A stretch of DNA of 64,000 bases, from positions 310,001 to 374,000 of the forward strand of contig CAVREG010000006.1 of assembly GCA_963720075.1 (NCBI GenBank), written 5' to 3'. Both the position numbers and the translations under genes were made by a program. Shown here in pieces: positions 35,247 through 43,245 of the stretch (its first letter is position 1; the number at the start of each line of letters is the position of its first letter). Under the pieces are notes generated by a model, which was given only the letters and a program-made list of their open reading frames with translations, had not been told where the DNA came from and did no database searches. Origin of the DNA: PALSA-188 sp963720075. GTDB lineage: Bacteria > Acidobacteriota > Terriglobia > Terriglobales > Acidobacteriaceae.

Positions 35247-37043
35247 ATGAGCACCACGACTGCACCGATGAAGGATGTTCCCAGCAAGAAGAAGAATCTG
35301 GTCGAGATGAATTGGGATCCGATTACTCGCATTGTCGGGAGCTTGGGTATTTTTACAAAGATTGATTTCGACGCGAAGAAGGTGGCGGAATGTCACAGCA
35401 CGTCTTCCATCTTTCGCGGATACAGCATCTTCATGAAGGGTAAAGACCCGCGCGATGCCCACTTCATCACCAGCCGCATCTGCGGCATCTGCGGCGACAA
35501 TCACGCAACCTGCGCTACCTACGCCCAGAATATGGCTTTCGGAGTCCGGCCGCCGGATATCGCGGAATGGATTGTCAATCTCGGCGAGGCTGCCGAATAC
35601 ATGTTCGACCACAATATCTTCCAGGACAACCTGGTCGGTGTTGATTTCTGCGAGCAGATGGTCAAAGAAACGAATCCGAAGGTTTTGGCGAAAGCTGAAG
35701 CCACACCCGCACCCCACTCCAACGAGCACGGCTTCCGGACCATCGCGGATATTATGCGTGCTCTCAATCCCTTCAAGGGATCTTTTTATCTCGAAGCTTT
35801 GCAAATGAGCCGCATGACTCGGGAAATGTTCTGTCTGATGGAAGGACGCCACGTGCATCCTTCCACTCTGTATCCGGGCGGCGTTGGTACCGTTCCGACG
35901 GTTCAACTGTTTACCGACTACATCGTGCGCCTGATGAAGTACGTTGAGTTCATGAAGAAGGTCGTTCCGCTCCATGACGACTTGTTCGACTTTTTCTATG
36001 ACGCTCTGCCGGGATACGAAGAGGTTGGACGTCGCCGGATTTTGCTCGGCTGCTGGGGATCATTCCAAAATCCCAAAGTCTGCGATTACAAATACGAACA
36101 CATGACCGAATGGGGCCGCGCGATGTACGTGACTCCGGGCATCGTGATTGACGGCAAACTCGTCACCACCGATCTCGTGGACATCAACCTTAATATTCGG
36201 ATACTGTTGGGCAGTTCATATTACGACGATTGGAAGAATTCCGAGACCTTCGTAAAGACTGATCCGCTGGGAAATCCGGTGGATAAGAATCACCCGTGGA
36301 ATCAGACCACCATCCCTCACCCGCAGAAGCGTGACTTCGGCGGCAAATACACGTGGGTGATGTCGCCGCGTTGGCTCGATAAGCGGACGGGTGACCACCT
36401 CGCAATTGATACAGGCGGCGGCCCGATTGCCCGACTATGGGCCACTGCGCTTGCCGGGATCGTGGATATCGGTTACATCAAAGCCACCGGCAAGAGCGTG
36501 AAGATTTACCTGCCGAAAACCATGTCGAAGCCTGAAGTCGAGTTTGAGTGGAAAATACCGCAGTGGAGTAACGCGATCGAACGCGACCGTGCCCGCACTT
36601 ATTTCCAAGCCTACGCGGCTGGGTGCGCACTTTATTTCGCGGAGAGAGCCCTGGAAGAACTTCACGCCGGCAGGACCAAAACCTGGTCGGATTTCAAAGT
36701 GCCGGAGGAGGCCATTGGATGCGGCTTCCACGAAGCAGTCCGAGGCGTGCTCTCACATCATGTGGTAATACGCAAAGGCAAGATCGCCAACTATCATCCG
36801 TATCCTCCGACGCCCTGGAATGCCAACCCGCGAGACATTTATGGCACCCCAGGACCGTATGAAGATGCGGTGCAAAATACTCCGATCTTCGAGGAGAACG
36901 GCCCGGAGAAATTCAAAGGGATTGATATCATGCGCACCGTGCGAAGCTTCGATCCGTGCCTGCCTTGCGGTGTACACATGTATCTGGGCAAGGGGAAGGT
37001 GTTAAAGACTCATCATTCCCCGATGTTTGGCGTTCAACCTTGA
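35247..37043 (+). CDS. hhyL: [NiFe]-hydrogenase large subunit, group 1h
   Basis: A 598-residue catalytic subunit. The nickel site is formed by RICGICGDNH (Cys79, Cys82) and DPCLPCGVH (Cys571, Cys574). A 21-residue C-terminal peptide follows His577 and must be removed by the maturation protease encoded at 40043. Motif forms and the absence of a membrane subunit fit group 1h. It uses H2 at trace levels in related organisms (established for the group, not shown here). It follows hhyS by 51 bp; GGAGC precedes the ATG. Confidence 0.97.
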   Translation: MSTTTAPMKDVPSKKKNLVEMNWDPITRIVGSLGIFTKIDFDAKKVAECHSTSSIFRGYSIFMKGKDPRDAHFITSRICGICGDNHATCATYAQNMAFGVRPPDIAEWIVNLGEAAEYMFDHNIFQDNLVGVDFCEQMVKETNPKVLAKAEATPAPHSNEHGFRTIADIMRALNPFKGSFYLEALQMSRMTREMFCLMEGRHVHPSTLYPGGVGTVPTVQLFTDYIVRLMKYVEFMKKVVPLHDDLFDFFYDALPGYEEVGRRRILLGCWGSFQNPKVCDYKYEHMTEWGRAMYVTPGIVIDGKLVTTDLVDINLNIRILLGSSYYDDWKNSETFVKTDPLGNPVDKNHPWNQTTIPHPQKRDFGGKYTWVMSPRWLDKRTGDHLAIDTGGGPIARLWATALAGIVDIGYIKATGKSVKIYLPKTMSKPEVEFEWKIPQWSNAIERDRARTYFQAYAAGCALYFAERALEELHAGRTKTWSDFKVPEEAIGCGFHEAVRGVLSHHVVIRKGKIANYHPYPPTPWNANPRDIYGTPGPYEDAVQNTPIFEENGPEKFKGIDIMRTVRSFDPCLPCGVHMYLGKGKVLKTHHSPMFGVQP

Positions 37044-37127
37044 GAGTGGTGGGAAATTTAGAGGAGTGAGGGCCGGGTTTGAGCCTTCACTCCTTAATTG
37101 TCTATGAGATTTTGGCCGGAAAATATT

Positions 37128-37685
37128 ATGCAAGACGACAAAGAGTTCCAGCAGAGGGTTCAACGGATCGGCGAATTGGTCGGCGAACTTGAGAACATTC
37201 CCGATGCCGAAGCTCGCGCCGGCGCGAAGGCCCTGATCCAATTAGTGCTTGACTTGCACGCCGCGGGTCTGGAACGGGTAATGGAGATCGTCGCGAACGG
37301 CGAGCAAGGCCAGCACACCATTGACAATTTAGGCGGAGATCGCCTGGTTAGCAGCCTTTTGGTTTTATACGGCCTTCATCCCCTTGACTTGGAGAGTCGG
37401 GTAGCACGGGCGGTGGAGAAAGTTTCGCCACAAGTGCGCAAGGGCGGTGGCGAATTGAATCTGCTGGGCGCCGAGGGTGGCATCGTTCGACTGCGGCTCG
37501 AGATTATCGGACACGCATGCGGTTCCACCGGAAAAACCCTCAAGACGATGGTTGAAGATGCATTGTACGAAGCAGCGCCGGACATGAACAGTTTAGTGAT
37601 TGAGGGCCTGGAAGAGCAGGCAGGGTCGTCGGGCTTTGTGCCTTTGGGGAAACTCGGCGGCGTGATCGCAAGCGCTCCCCTCTGA
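37128..37685 (+). CDS. NifU-like protein of the hydrogenase operon, CxxC motif altered
   Basis: About 185 residues. Residues 1-85 form a charged helical domain without clear relatives; residues 85-160 match the NifU C-terminal scaffold domain (LRLEIIGHACGSTGKTLKTM). The usual Cys-x-x-Cys that holds a transient Fe-S cluster reads Cys-x-x-Thr, so cluster binding must involve another ligand or is lost. It is likely an accessory factor for cluster insertion into HhyS. The ATG at 37128 avoids an odd N-terminal extension from 37098. Confidence 0.8.
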   Translation: MQDDKEFQQRVQRIGELVGELENIPDAEARAGAKALIQLVLDLHAAGLERVMEIVANGEQGQHTIDNLGGDRLVSSLLVLYGLHPLDLESRVARAVEKVSPQVRKGGGELNLLGAEGGIVRLRLEIIGHACGSTGKTLKTMVEDALYEAAPDMNSLVIEGLEEQAGSSGFVPLGKLGGVIASAPL

Positions 37686-37739
37686 TCAGGTATTTGGCGC
37701 CCCAACCGGACAACGTCATGCAACGATCGAAGGCCATAG

Positions 37740-38396
37740 ATGATGAATGAAACCCAAACCGGGTACGAGAGCGTCTTTGGCACGCTTCGCCAATTCGTCC
37801 GGCGAAAACGCGACGTGGAACGCTGCGAACTGTGCAGCGCTGAGGTTGTCGCCGATCACCCCCATCTGATTGAACCGGCGAGCCGCAAGTTGCTTTGCTC
37901 GTGCAATGCTTGCGCCATTCTCTTTGGCGGAATCGGGACGAAGTACAAACGGGTTCCGCGGCGCGTGCTAGCTTTGCAGGATTTCCATCTTTCCGACGGC
38001 CAGTGGGAAAGCCTGATGATTCCGATCAGCATGGCTTTCTTCTTCCGCAGCACACCGGATGCGAGAGTGGTTGCCTTTTATCCAAGCCCGGCGGGCGCCA
38101 CGGAGTCATTGCTGCCGCTCGAAACATGGACGGACATCCAGGACGCAAATCCGGTGATCAGGGAAGTTGAACCCGATGTTGAAGCCCTGCTGGTAAACCG
38201 TATTGGACATGTTCGCGGATTTGGTGCGCCGGAGTATTATGTCCTCCCGATTGACGAATGTTACAAGCTGGTTGGCCTCATTCGCGCCAACTGGAAAGGT
38301 CTTTCCGGAGGAACCGAGGTCTGGCGCGAGATCGGCAACTTTTTCGACGGGCTGAAACAACGGGCCACAGTTGTGAAAGAACAAGTAAATGCCTGA
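37740..38396 (+). CDS. Hydrogenase-associated zinc-finger-like protein (DUF5947-type)
   Basis: A 218-residue soluble protein. The N-terminal third has two cysteine pairs (RCELCSAEV and LLCSCNACAILFGG) that probably bind zinc or a cluster. The rest contains FHLSDGQWESLMIPISMAFF and EYYVLPIDECYKLVGLIR. I associate it with DUF5947, a family found next to group 1h hydrogenases, from memory. It is 54 bp after the NifU-like gene and overlaps the next gene by 8 bp. A maturation or electron-transfer role is inferred from context only. Confidence 0.75.
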   Translation: MMNETQTGYESVFGTLRQFVRRKRDVERCELCSAEVVADHPHLIEPASRKLLCSCNACAILFGGIGTKYKRVPRRVLALQDFHLSDGQWESLMIPISMAFFFRSTPDARVVAFYPSPAGATESLLPLETWTDIQDANPVIREVEPDVEALLVNRIGHVRGFGAPEYYVLPIDECYKLVGLIRANWKGLSGGTEVWREIGNFFDGLKQRATVVKEQVNA

Positions 38397-39054
38397 TCTA
38401 AGCTTCCAAATCGAGAAAGCGGAGCCGCAACGCTTCACCGTGGCCCCCACCCTGCTGTTCAAGCTTCGCATCGCTAACGCTGTGCCGGGCGAAATGGTCC
38501 ACTCTGTCGCTCTGCGATGTCAAATTCAGCTTGAAGTAGCCAGGCGGCAATACAGCGAAGACGATCAAGATCAACTGCGTGACCTCTTTGGAGAAACAGA
38601 GAGATGGGGACAGACTCTGAAAACTATGCTGTGGACGCACGCCAGCGTGGTAGCACCGGCATTTCAAGGCACAGCGGTGGTTGATGTTCCCGTGCCGTGC
38701 ACCTTCGATTTCAACGTGGCCGCAACGAAATATTTCCATGGCCTCGCGGATGGCGACGTGCCTTTGAATTTTCTTTTCAGCGGAACGGTTTTTTACGCCG
38801 ATGCCGACGGAGTCATGCAAGTAGTCCCGATTCCATGGGACAAAGAAGCCCGCTTCCGCCTTCCGGTGAAGTCATGGCATGAAATGATGGATATTTACTA
38901 TCCCAATAGTGCGTGGCTCTGTTTGCGACGCGATGTTTTCGAGCGTCTTTATCAGTACAAGGTTGAGCACGGCATTCCTACCTGGGAGCAGGCGTTGGAG
39001 AGGATGCTTCCTGCACCTGAAGAAGTAGCGAAGCATGAAGTAGTGAAGCAATGA
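38389..39054 (+). CDS. Hydrogenase-associated conserved protein (DUF6084-type)
   Basis: A 221-residue soluble protein, mostly beta with alternating strands (VAPTLLFKLRIAN, VDVPVPCTFDFNVAATKYF, PLNFLFSGTVFYAD). Segments such as IPWDKEARFRLPVKSWHEMM look well conserved. I link it to DUF6084 from memory. It overlaps its upstream neighbour by 8 bp and its downstream neighbour by 4 bp (ATGA), so the trio is tightly coupled. Function unknown. Confidence 0.75.
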   Translation: MPDLSFQIEKAEPQRFTVAPTLLFKLRIANAVPGEMVHSVALRCQIQLEVARRQYSEDDQDQLRDLFGETERWGQTLKTMLWTHASVVAPAFQGTAVVDVPVPCTFDFNVAATKYFHGLADGDVPLNFLFSGTVFYADADGVMQVVPIPWDKEARFRLPVKSWHEMMDIYYPNSAWLCLRRDVFERLYQYKVEHGIPTWEQALERMLPAPEEVAKHEVVKQ

Positions 39055-40046
39055 ATACGAAACTCATTGACGCCATCGCGAATGCCGTGCTCTACGAGGG
39101 CTACATGCTTTATCCCTATCGCGCTTCGTCGGTGAAGAATCGCCAGCGGTTCAACTTCGGCGTGCTTTATCCGAAATCTTACAGCGAAGCGCAACTCGGT
39201 TCGGATGCATGGAGTATGCAGACGGAGTGCCTTATTCAGGGCGACTCTTCCACATCGGTCGAGGTGAAAGTCCGTTTCCTGAAGCTGGTAGCCCGCTCGG
39301 TCGTGGACGGCGACGCATTAACGCCTTGGCAAGAGGCTATCGAATGTGAGGTAACAGTTCCTCGTCACAATCTAGAGGTTCTTACCGCCGCGCCCTTGGA
39401 CTGGAAATTCGCTTTCCCGGCAGATGAAGAAACCGGGGCTAAACGTAACGCGAACGACCATCTGGTGGGAGAGATCGTCAGACACCAGGAATCGCTTGAA
39501 GGAACAGTTGAAATTAAGGCGACGCGCGTTGCTGACGGACTGTTTAAAATCCAGGTTCGTGTGAAGAATCTGACCCAGTTAGAGTCGGATGCGGACGGCC
39601 AGACCGCGCGCGATGCGGCGTTGATGCGCTCACTTGTTTCTGCCCACGTCTTGTTGGGCGCGTCAGACGGCCAGTTCGTTTCTCTGCTTGAGCCCCCCGA
39701 CGATCTGAAAGAAGTTGCCGCAAGCTGCCAAAATCTCGGAGCATGGCCGGTTTTAGTTGGAGCCGAAGGCGAGCGAAACATGATGCTGGCGTCGCCGATC
39801 ATTCTGTACGACTACCCTCAGATCGCGCCCGAAAGCCCAGGCGACTTATTCGACGGCACGGAGATTGATGAGATCCTCGCGTTGCGCATCATGACGATGA
39901 CCGACGACGAGAAGCGCGAAATGCGCAACACCGACGAACGCGCCCGCAGGATCCTCGAAAGAACTGAAGCGCTGCCGATGGAGCATTTGATGAAGCTCCA
40001 CGCCACTCTGCGCGAATTGCGTTCGGTGAAAGAGGAGATGTCATGA
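39051..40046 (+). CDS. Hydrogenase-associated hypothetical protein (331 aa)
   Basis: A 331-residue soluble protein, third of the coupled trio. It starts with a helix and LYEGYMLYPYRASSVKNRQR, which looks like a conserved signature, followed by FNFGVLYPKSY. The C-terminus is helical and acidic (TMTDDEKREMRNTDERARR). It has no cysteine motif or membrane segment. It overlaps both neighbours by 4 bp. I do not recognise a family; a scaffolding role in maturation is only inferred. Confidence 0.7.
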   Translation: MNTKLIDAIANAVLYEGYMLYPYRASSVKNRQRFNFGVLYPKSYSEAQLGSDAWSMQTECLIQGDSSTSVEVKVRFLKLVARSVVDGDALTPWQEAIECEVTVPRHNLEVLTAAPLDWKFAFPADEETGAKRNANDHLVGEIVRHQESLEGTVEIKATRVADGLFKIQVRVKNLTQLESDADGQTARDAALMRSLVSAHVLLGASDGQFVSLLEPPDDLKEVAASCQNLGAWPVLVGAEGERNMMLASPIILYDYPQIAPESPGDLFDGTEIDEILALRIMTMTDDEKREMRNTDERARRILERTEALPMEHLMKLHATLRELRSVKEEMS

Positions 40047-40909
40047 ACGAATGGGAATGGCAGCTCCTCGAAGATAAGAAGCCGGTAGAAGACCTGCGCA
40101 TCGGCGGGATTGAAGTGAAGCCGGGGAGTCGCGTGCTTTTGCGGCCCCGGGCGGGCGGCGACATTATGGACATCGCGCTCACCGGCAAAACTGCGGTTGT
40201 GGAAGCGATAGAACAGGATTACGAAGGTAAAGTTCACGTTTGCGTCGTCGTGGATGACGATCCCGGGCGCGATATCGGCCTGATGCGGCAACCGGGACAC
40301 CGCTTCTTCTTCGACGCAGAAGAAGTCGAACCTCTCGGGGGCGAAGTTGACATCGTACTGAGTCAAGCGGGAATGCCGAGAATTCTCGTGGCAGGAATCG
40401 GAAATATTTTTCTTGGCGATGACGCTTTCGGAGTCGAGGTAGCGAGGCGACTCTCGGCTCGTGAGTTGCCGCCGAACGTGCGAGTGACTGACTTCGGCAT
40501 CCGGGGATACGATCTCGCTTACGCTTTACTCGACGGATACGACACCACCATCCTAGTGGATGCTTGTCCGCGCGGCGAACCGGCTGGCACCCTATATGTC
40601 ATCGAACCCGACCTGAACGAATCCAACGGTTCGGAAGAAGATCAAAATCCAGCCGACGCCCACACAATGAACCCCCTGAATGTGCTGCGTCTCGCAACTT
40701 CCATGGGTGGACCGCTGAAGCGGATCCTGCTGGTGGGCTGTGAACCGGACACCCTCGGCCCCGAGGAAGGCCAGATGGGGATGAGTGCGCCGATTGAGGC
40801 CGTCTTAGACGACGCAGTGAAGTTAGTCGAGTCGTTGATTTCCAAAATCATCAATGGGGATGACTCAGACCTAAAGTCTGCAAATGATATTCCAAATGAT
40901 ATTCAATGA
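40043..40909 (+). CDS. Hydrogenase maturation protease (M52) with N-terminal extra domain
   Basis: A 288-residue two-part protein. Residues 1-108 are a beta-rich domain (DLRIGGIEVKPGSRVLLRPR) not found in HyaD/HybD/HycI. Residues 112-275 are an M52 endopeptidase: ILVAGIGNIFLGDDAFGVEV, DAC and HTMN, with Asp127, Asp173 and His207 at the nickel-sensing positions (HybD Glu16, Asp62, His93). It trims the 21-residue tail of HhyL after nickel insertion. The tail after residue 275 is low complexity. It overlaps the previous gene by 4 bp. Confidence 0.9.
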   Translation: MNEWEWQLLEDKKPVEDLRIGGIEVKPGSRVLLRPRAGGDIMDIALTGKTAVVEAIEQDYEGKVHVCVVVDDDPGRDIGLMRQPGHRFFFDAEEVEPLGGEVDIVLSQAGMPRILVAGIGNIFLGDDAFGVEVARRLSARELPPNVRVTDFGIRGYDLAYALLDGYDTTILVDACPRGEPAGTLYVIEPDLNESNGSEEDQNPADAHTMNPLNVLRLATSMGGPLKRILLVGCEPDTLGPEEGQMGMSAPIEAVLDDAVKLVESLISKIINGDDSDLKSANDIPNDIQ

Positions 40910-40920
40910 GAGGAGATACC

Positions 40921-41133
40921 ATGGCCGTGGATATTTCTGAATATAGGAATGAAGCAGGAAGTGATAAAGACACATTGTTCATGCTCAGCGGAGCAGCCCT
41001 AATCCTATTTGGGACGGGTCTAATACTTTCCAACCCAATGGTCCGACGCTATCTCGGAAAACTTGGAGTCGGAAATCTGGTTACCGCGGCCCTGCCTGAT
41101 CTTGATAAGTATCTGAAGTTGCGGGCCATGTGA
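40921..41133 (+). CDS. One-helix small membrane protein in the hydrogenase operon
   Basis: A 70-residue protein with a polar N-terminus, one transmembrane helix (about residues 22-39, LSGAALILFGTGLIL) and a basic amphipathic C-terminus (VRRYLGKLGVGNL). The ATG at 40921 follows AGAGGAG; an ATG at 40906 overlapping the protease stop is less likely. It could tether the cytoplasmic hydrogenase to the membrane; that is an inference from position. Confidence 0.7.
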   Translation: MAVDISEYRNEAGSDKDTLFMLSGAALILFGTGLILSNPMVRRYLGKLGVGNLVTAALPDLDKYLKLRAM

Positions 41134-41146
41134 GGGCTTGGACAAA

Positions 41147-41716
41147 ATGGGAGCAACGACGGAAACCGGCGTGCATTACATTATGGATACGAGAGCCAGT
41201 CAGTTCACGGTGCAAGTCCTTGCCGGGGGATTCCTTTCGTCCTTTGGACACAGCCCGACGATATCCATTAGAGACTTCGACGGCCAAGTCGAAGTGAATC
41301 CGGACCATCTCGAGCAGTCTTCCCTTAAAGTCACGATCCAGGCGTCGTCGCTGGCGGTTAAGGACGACCTATCCGACAAGGATCGCCGCGAAATCGAACG
41401 GGCCATGCAGGAGGATATTCTTGAGAGTTCGGGATATCCCGAAATCATTTATGAATGCTCGAATATTACCGCCGCCAAAGCGGCCGAAGGGCAGTACTCA
41501 GTTTCACTTAATGGCGATTTGACAATGCACGGCGTCACTCGCCCGCAGACCGTCGCCGCCCGGGTAATGTTACCCGAAGACACATTGCGAGCCTTCGGGG
41601 CCTTCTCGCTCAAGCAGACTGATTATGAGCTGAACCTGGCGTCCGTCGCCGGCGGCGCACTGAAAGTAAAGGACGAATTGAAATTCTCGTTTAACATTCT
41701 GGCTCGAAAGTCTTAG
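41147..41716 (+). CDS. YceI-like lipid/isoprenoid-binding protein, cytoplasmic form
   Basis: About 189 residues with the YceI lipocalin-like pattern: HYIMDTRASQFTVQVLAGG, FGHSPTISIRDFDGQVEV, SLNGDLTMHGVTRPQTVAAR. YceI proteins normally carry a signal peptide and bind polyisoprenoid lipids in the periplasm; this one has none, so it should stay in the cytoplasm beside the hydrogenase. A TTG at 41138 is an alternative start. It sits between the one-helix protein and hypC. Confidence 0.82.
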   Translation: MGATTETGVHYIMDTRASQFTVQVLAGGFLSSFGHSPTISIRDFDGQVEVNPDHLEQSSLKVTIQASSLAVKDDLSDKDRREIERAMQEDILESSGYPEIIYECSNITAAKAAEGQYSVSLNGDLTMHGVTRPQTVAARVMLPEDTLRAFGAFSLKQTDYELNLASVAGGALKVKDELKFSFNILARKS

Positions 41717-41784
41717 ATCGAGAGAAAGAGTGAATGCATGGGCACCATTACTGGGAATCAGTCATCAGAGCAAGAGGAACCACC

Positions 41785-42078
41785 ATGTGCTTAGCCATTC
41801 CCGGTCAGATTGTCGAGATTTTCTCCGACCAGCCGAATTCCGCACTCATTGATGTAGTGGGCGTGCGCCGCAAGGTTGATTTGGGCCTTTTGCAAGATGA
41901 CCCGCCTAAAGCTGGAGACTGGGTTCTCATTCACGTGGGCTTTGCGATGAGCAAGATCAGCGAGGAAAATGCCATAGACCAAATGCGCACTCTCAGAATG
42001 TTGGGAGAAGCGGAAGCTGCGATGCAAGAGATCGAAGGTTATGGGCTGGAAGATGCCGAGAATACGAAAGGCTCGTAG
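41785..42078 (+). CDS. hypC: Hydrogenase maturation chaperone HypC
   Basis: 97 residues. The N-terminal MCLAIPGQI has the essential cysteine after Met1 that carries the Fe(CN)2CO moiety with HypD. GDWVLIHVGFAMSKISEENA is standard. An in-frame ATG at 41734 would bury the required N-terminal Met-Cys, so 41785 is the true start. Confidence 0.97.
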   Translation: MCLAIPGQIVEIFSDQPNSALIDVVGVRRKVDLGLLQDDPPKAGDWVLIHVGFAMSKISEENAIDQMRTLRMLGEAEAAMQEIEGYGLEDAENTKGS

Positions 42079-42114
42079 AGCGCTCAGTAAATTCGGGAAG
42101 GGATTGTTGGCATT

Positions 42115-43245
42115 ATGAAGTTTGTGGACGAATTTCGTGAGCCTGAGGTCATCACCAAGACCGCGCAGGAAATACGCCGGCTCGCCGATCCCGCTCGCCA
42201 TTACCGCATTATGGAAGTGTGCGGTGGACATACTCACGCCATTTATCGTTTTGGGCTGAAAGATATTCTTCCCGACAACATAGAACTCATTCACGGCCCG
42301 GGCTGTCCAGTCTGCGTGCTTCCCATGGGGAGAATTGACGACGGGCTTTCCATCGCTCAGCAGCCCAACGTTATCTTCGCCGCCTTCGGCGACATGATGC
42401 GCGTTCCCGGCACTCAGGGAAGCCCGCTCGAACACAAGGCTCGCGGAATGGATGTGCGCATCGTCTATTCGCCCTCCGATGCGCTTAAGCTTGCGCAAAA
42501 GAATCCGGATAAGCACGTCATGTTTTTCGCCATTGGATTCGAGACGACAGCTCCTTCAACCGCTCTTACGCTTGTGCGGGCGAAGGCCCTCGGAGTTCAC
42601 AACTTTTCCGTCTTCTGCAATCACGTAACGATCATTCCGGCGATTCGGGCAATATTGGATTCTCCCGACATGCGTATTGACGCCTTCATCGGCCCTGGTC
42701 ACGTCTCGACCGTGATTGGTTGCCGTCCCTATGAGTGGATCGCTAAGAATGAGAATAAGCCGGTCGCCGTTTCCGGCTTCGAGCCGCTCGATATTTTGCA
42801 ATCCATCGTTATGGTGCTTCGCCAACTGAAAAAGCAAGAGGCGAAGATCGAGAATCAATACAATCGCGTGGTGCCATGGGAAGGAAATTCCGCCGCGCTC
42901 AGAGCCATGGCCGACGTTTTCGAATTGCGTCCTTATTTTGAGTGGAGAGGACTCGGCTTCATTTCTCAGTCGGCTCTTCGCATCCGCGACAATTACGCAG
43001 AGTGGGATTCAGAGCGACGCTTCCATGTTCCCGGAGTACGGGTAACCGATCCCAAGGCGGCGCAATGTGGAGAAGTACTGAAAGGCGTTCTCAAGCCGCA
43101 TCAGTGCAAGCTTTTTGGGAAGGAGTGCACGCCCGAACATCCAATTGGCGCACTCATGGTTTCATCCGAGGGGTCATGCGCAGCGTACTTCAATTACGAA
43201 CACCGCAAAACGGCAATGGTGGAGAGAATCGCGTCGGTGGCTTGA
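42115..43245 (+). CDS. hypD: Hydrogenase maturation protein HypD
   Basis: A 376-residue [4Fe4S] scaffold that, with HypC, assembles the Fe(CN)2CO unit. The motifs MEVCGGHTHAIYRFG, HGPGCPVCVLPMG, FAIGFETTAPS and FCNHVTIIPA are all present, as are the late Cys residues of the cluster loop (CGEVLKGVLKPHQCKLFGKEC). It follows hypC by 36 bp. Confidence 0.97.
   Translation: MKFVDEFREPEVITKTAQEIRRLADPARHYRIMEVCGGHTHAIYRFGLKDILPDNIELIHGPGCPVCVLPMGRIDDGLSIAQQPNVIFAAFGDMMRVPGTQGSPLEHKARGMDVRIVYSPSDALKLAQKNPDKHVMFFAIGFETTAPSTALTLVRAKALGVHNFSVFCNHVTIIPAIRAILDSPDMRIDAFIGPGHVSTVIGCRPYEWIAKNENKPVAVSGFEPLDILQSIVMVLRQLKKQEAKIENQYNRVVPWEGNSAALRAMADVFELRPYFEWRGLGFISQSALRIRDNYAEWDSERRFHVPGVRVTDPKAAQCGEVLKGVLKPHQCKLFGKECTPEHPIGALMVSSEGSCAAYFNYEHRKTAMVERIASVA

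Noticed and set aside
42942..43241. N-terminal extension of about 100 residues for HypE
   Set aside because: The extra sequence is the +1 shadow of hypD; HypE homology begins only after the TTG at 43242.
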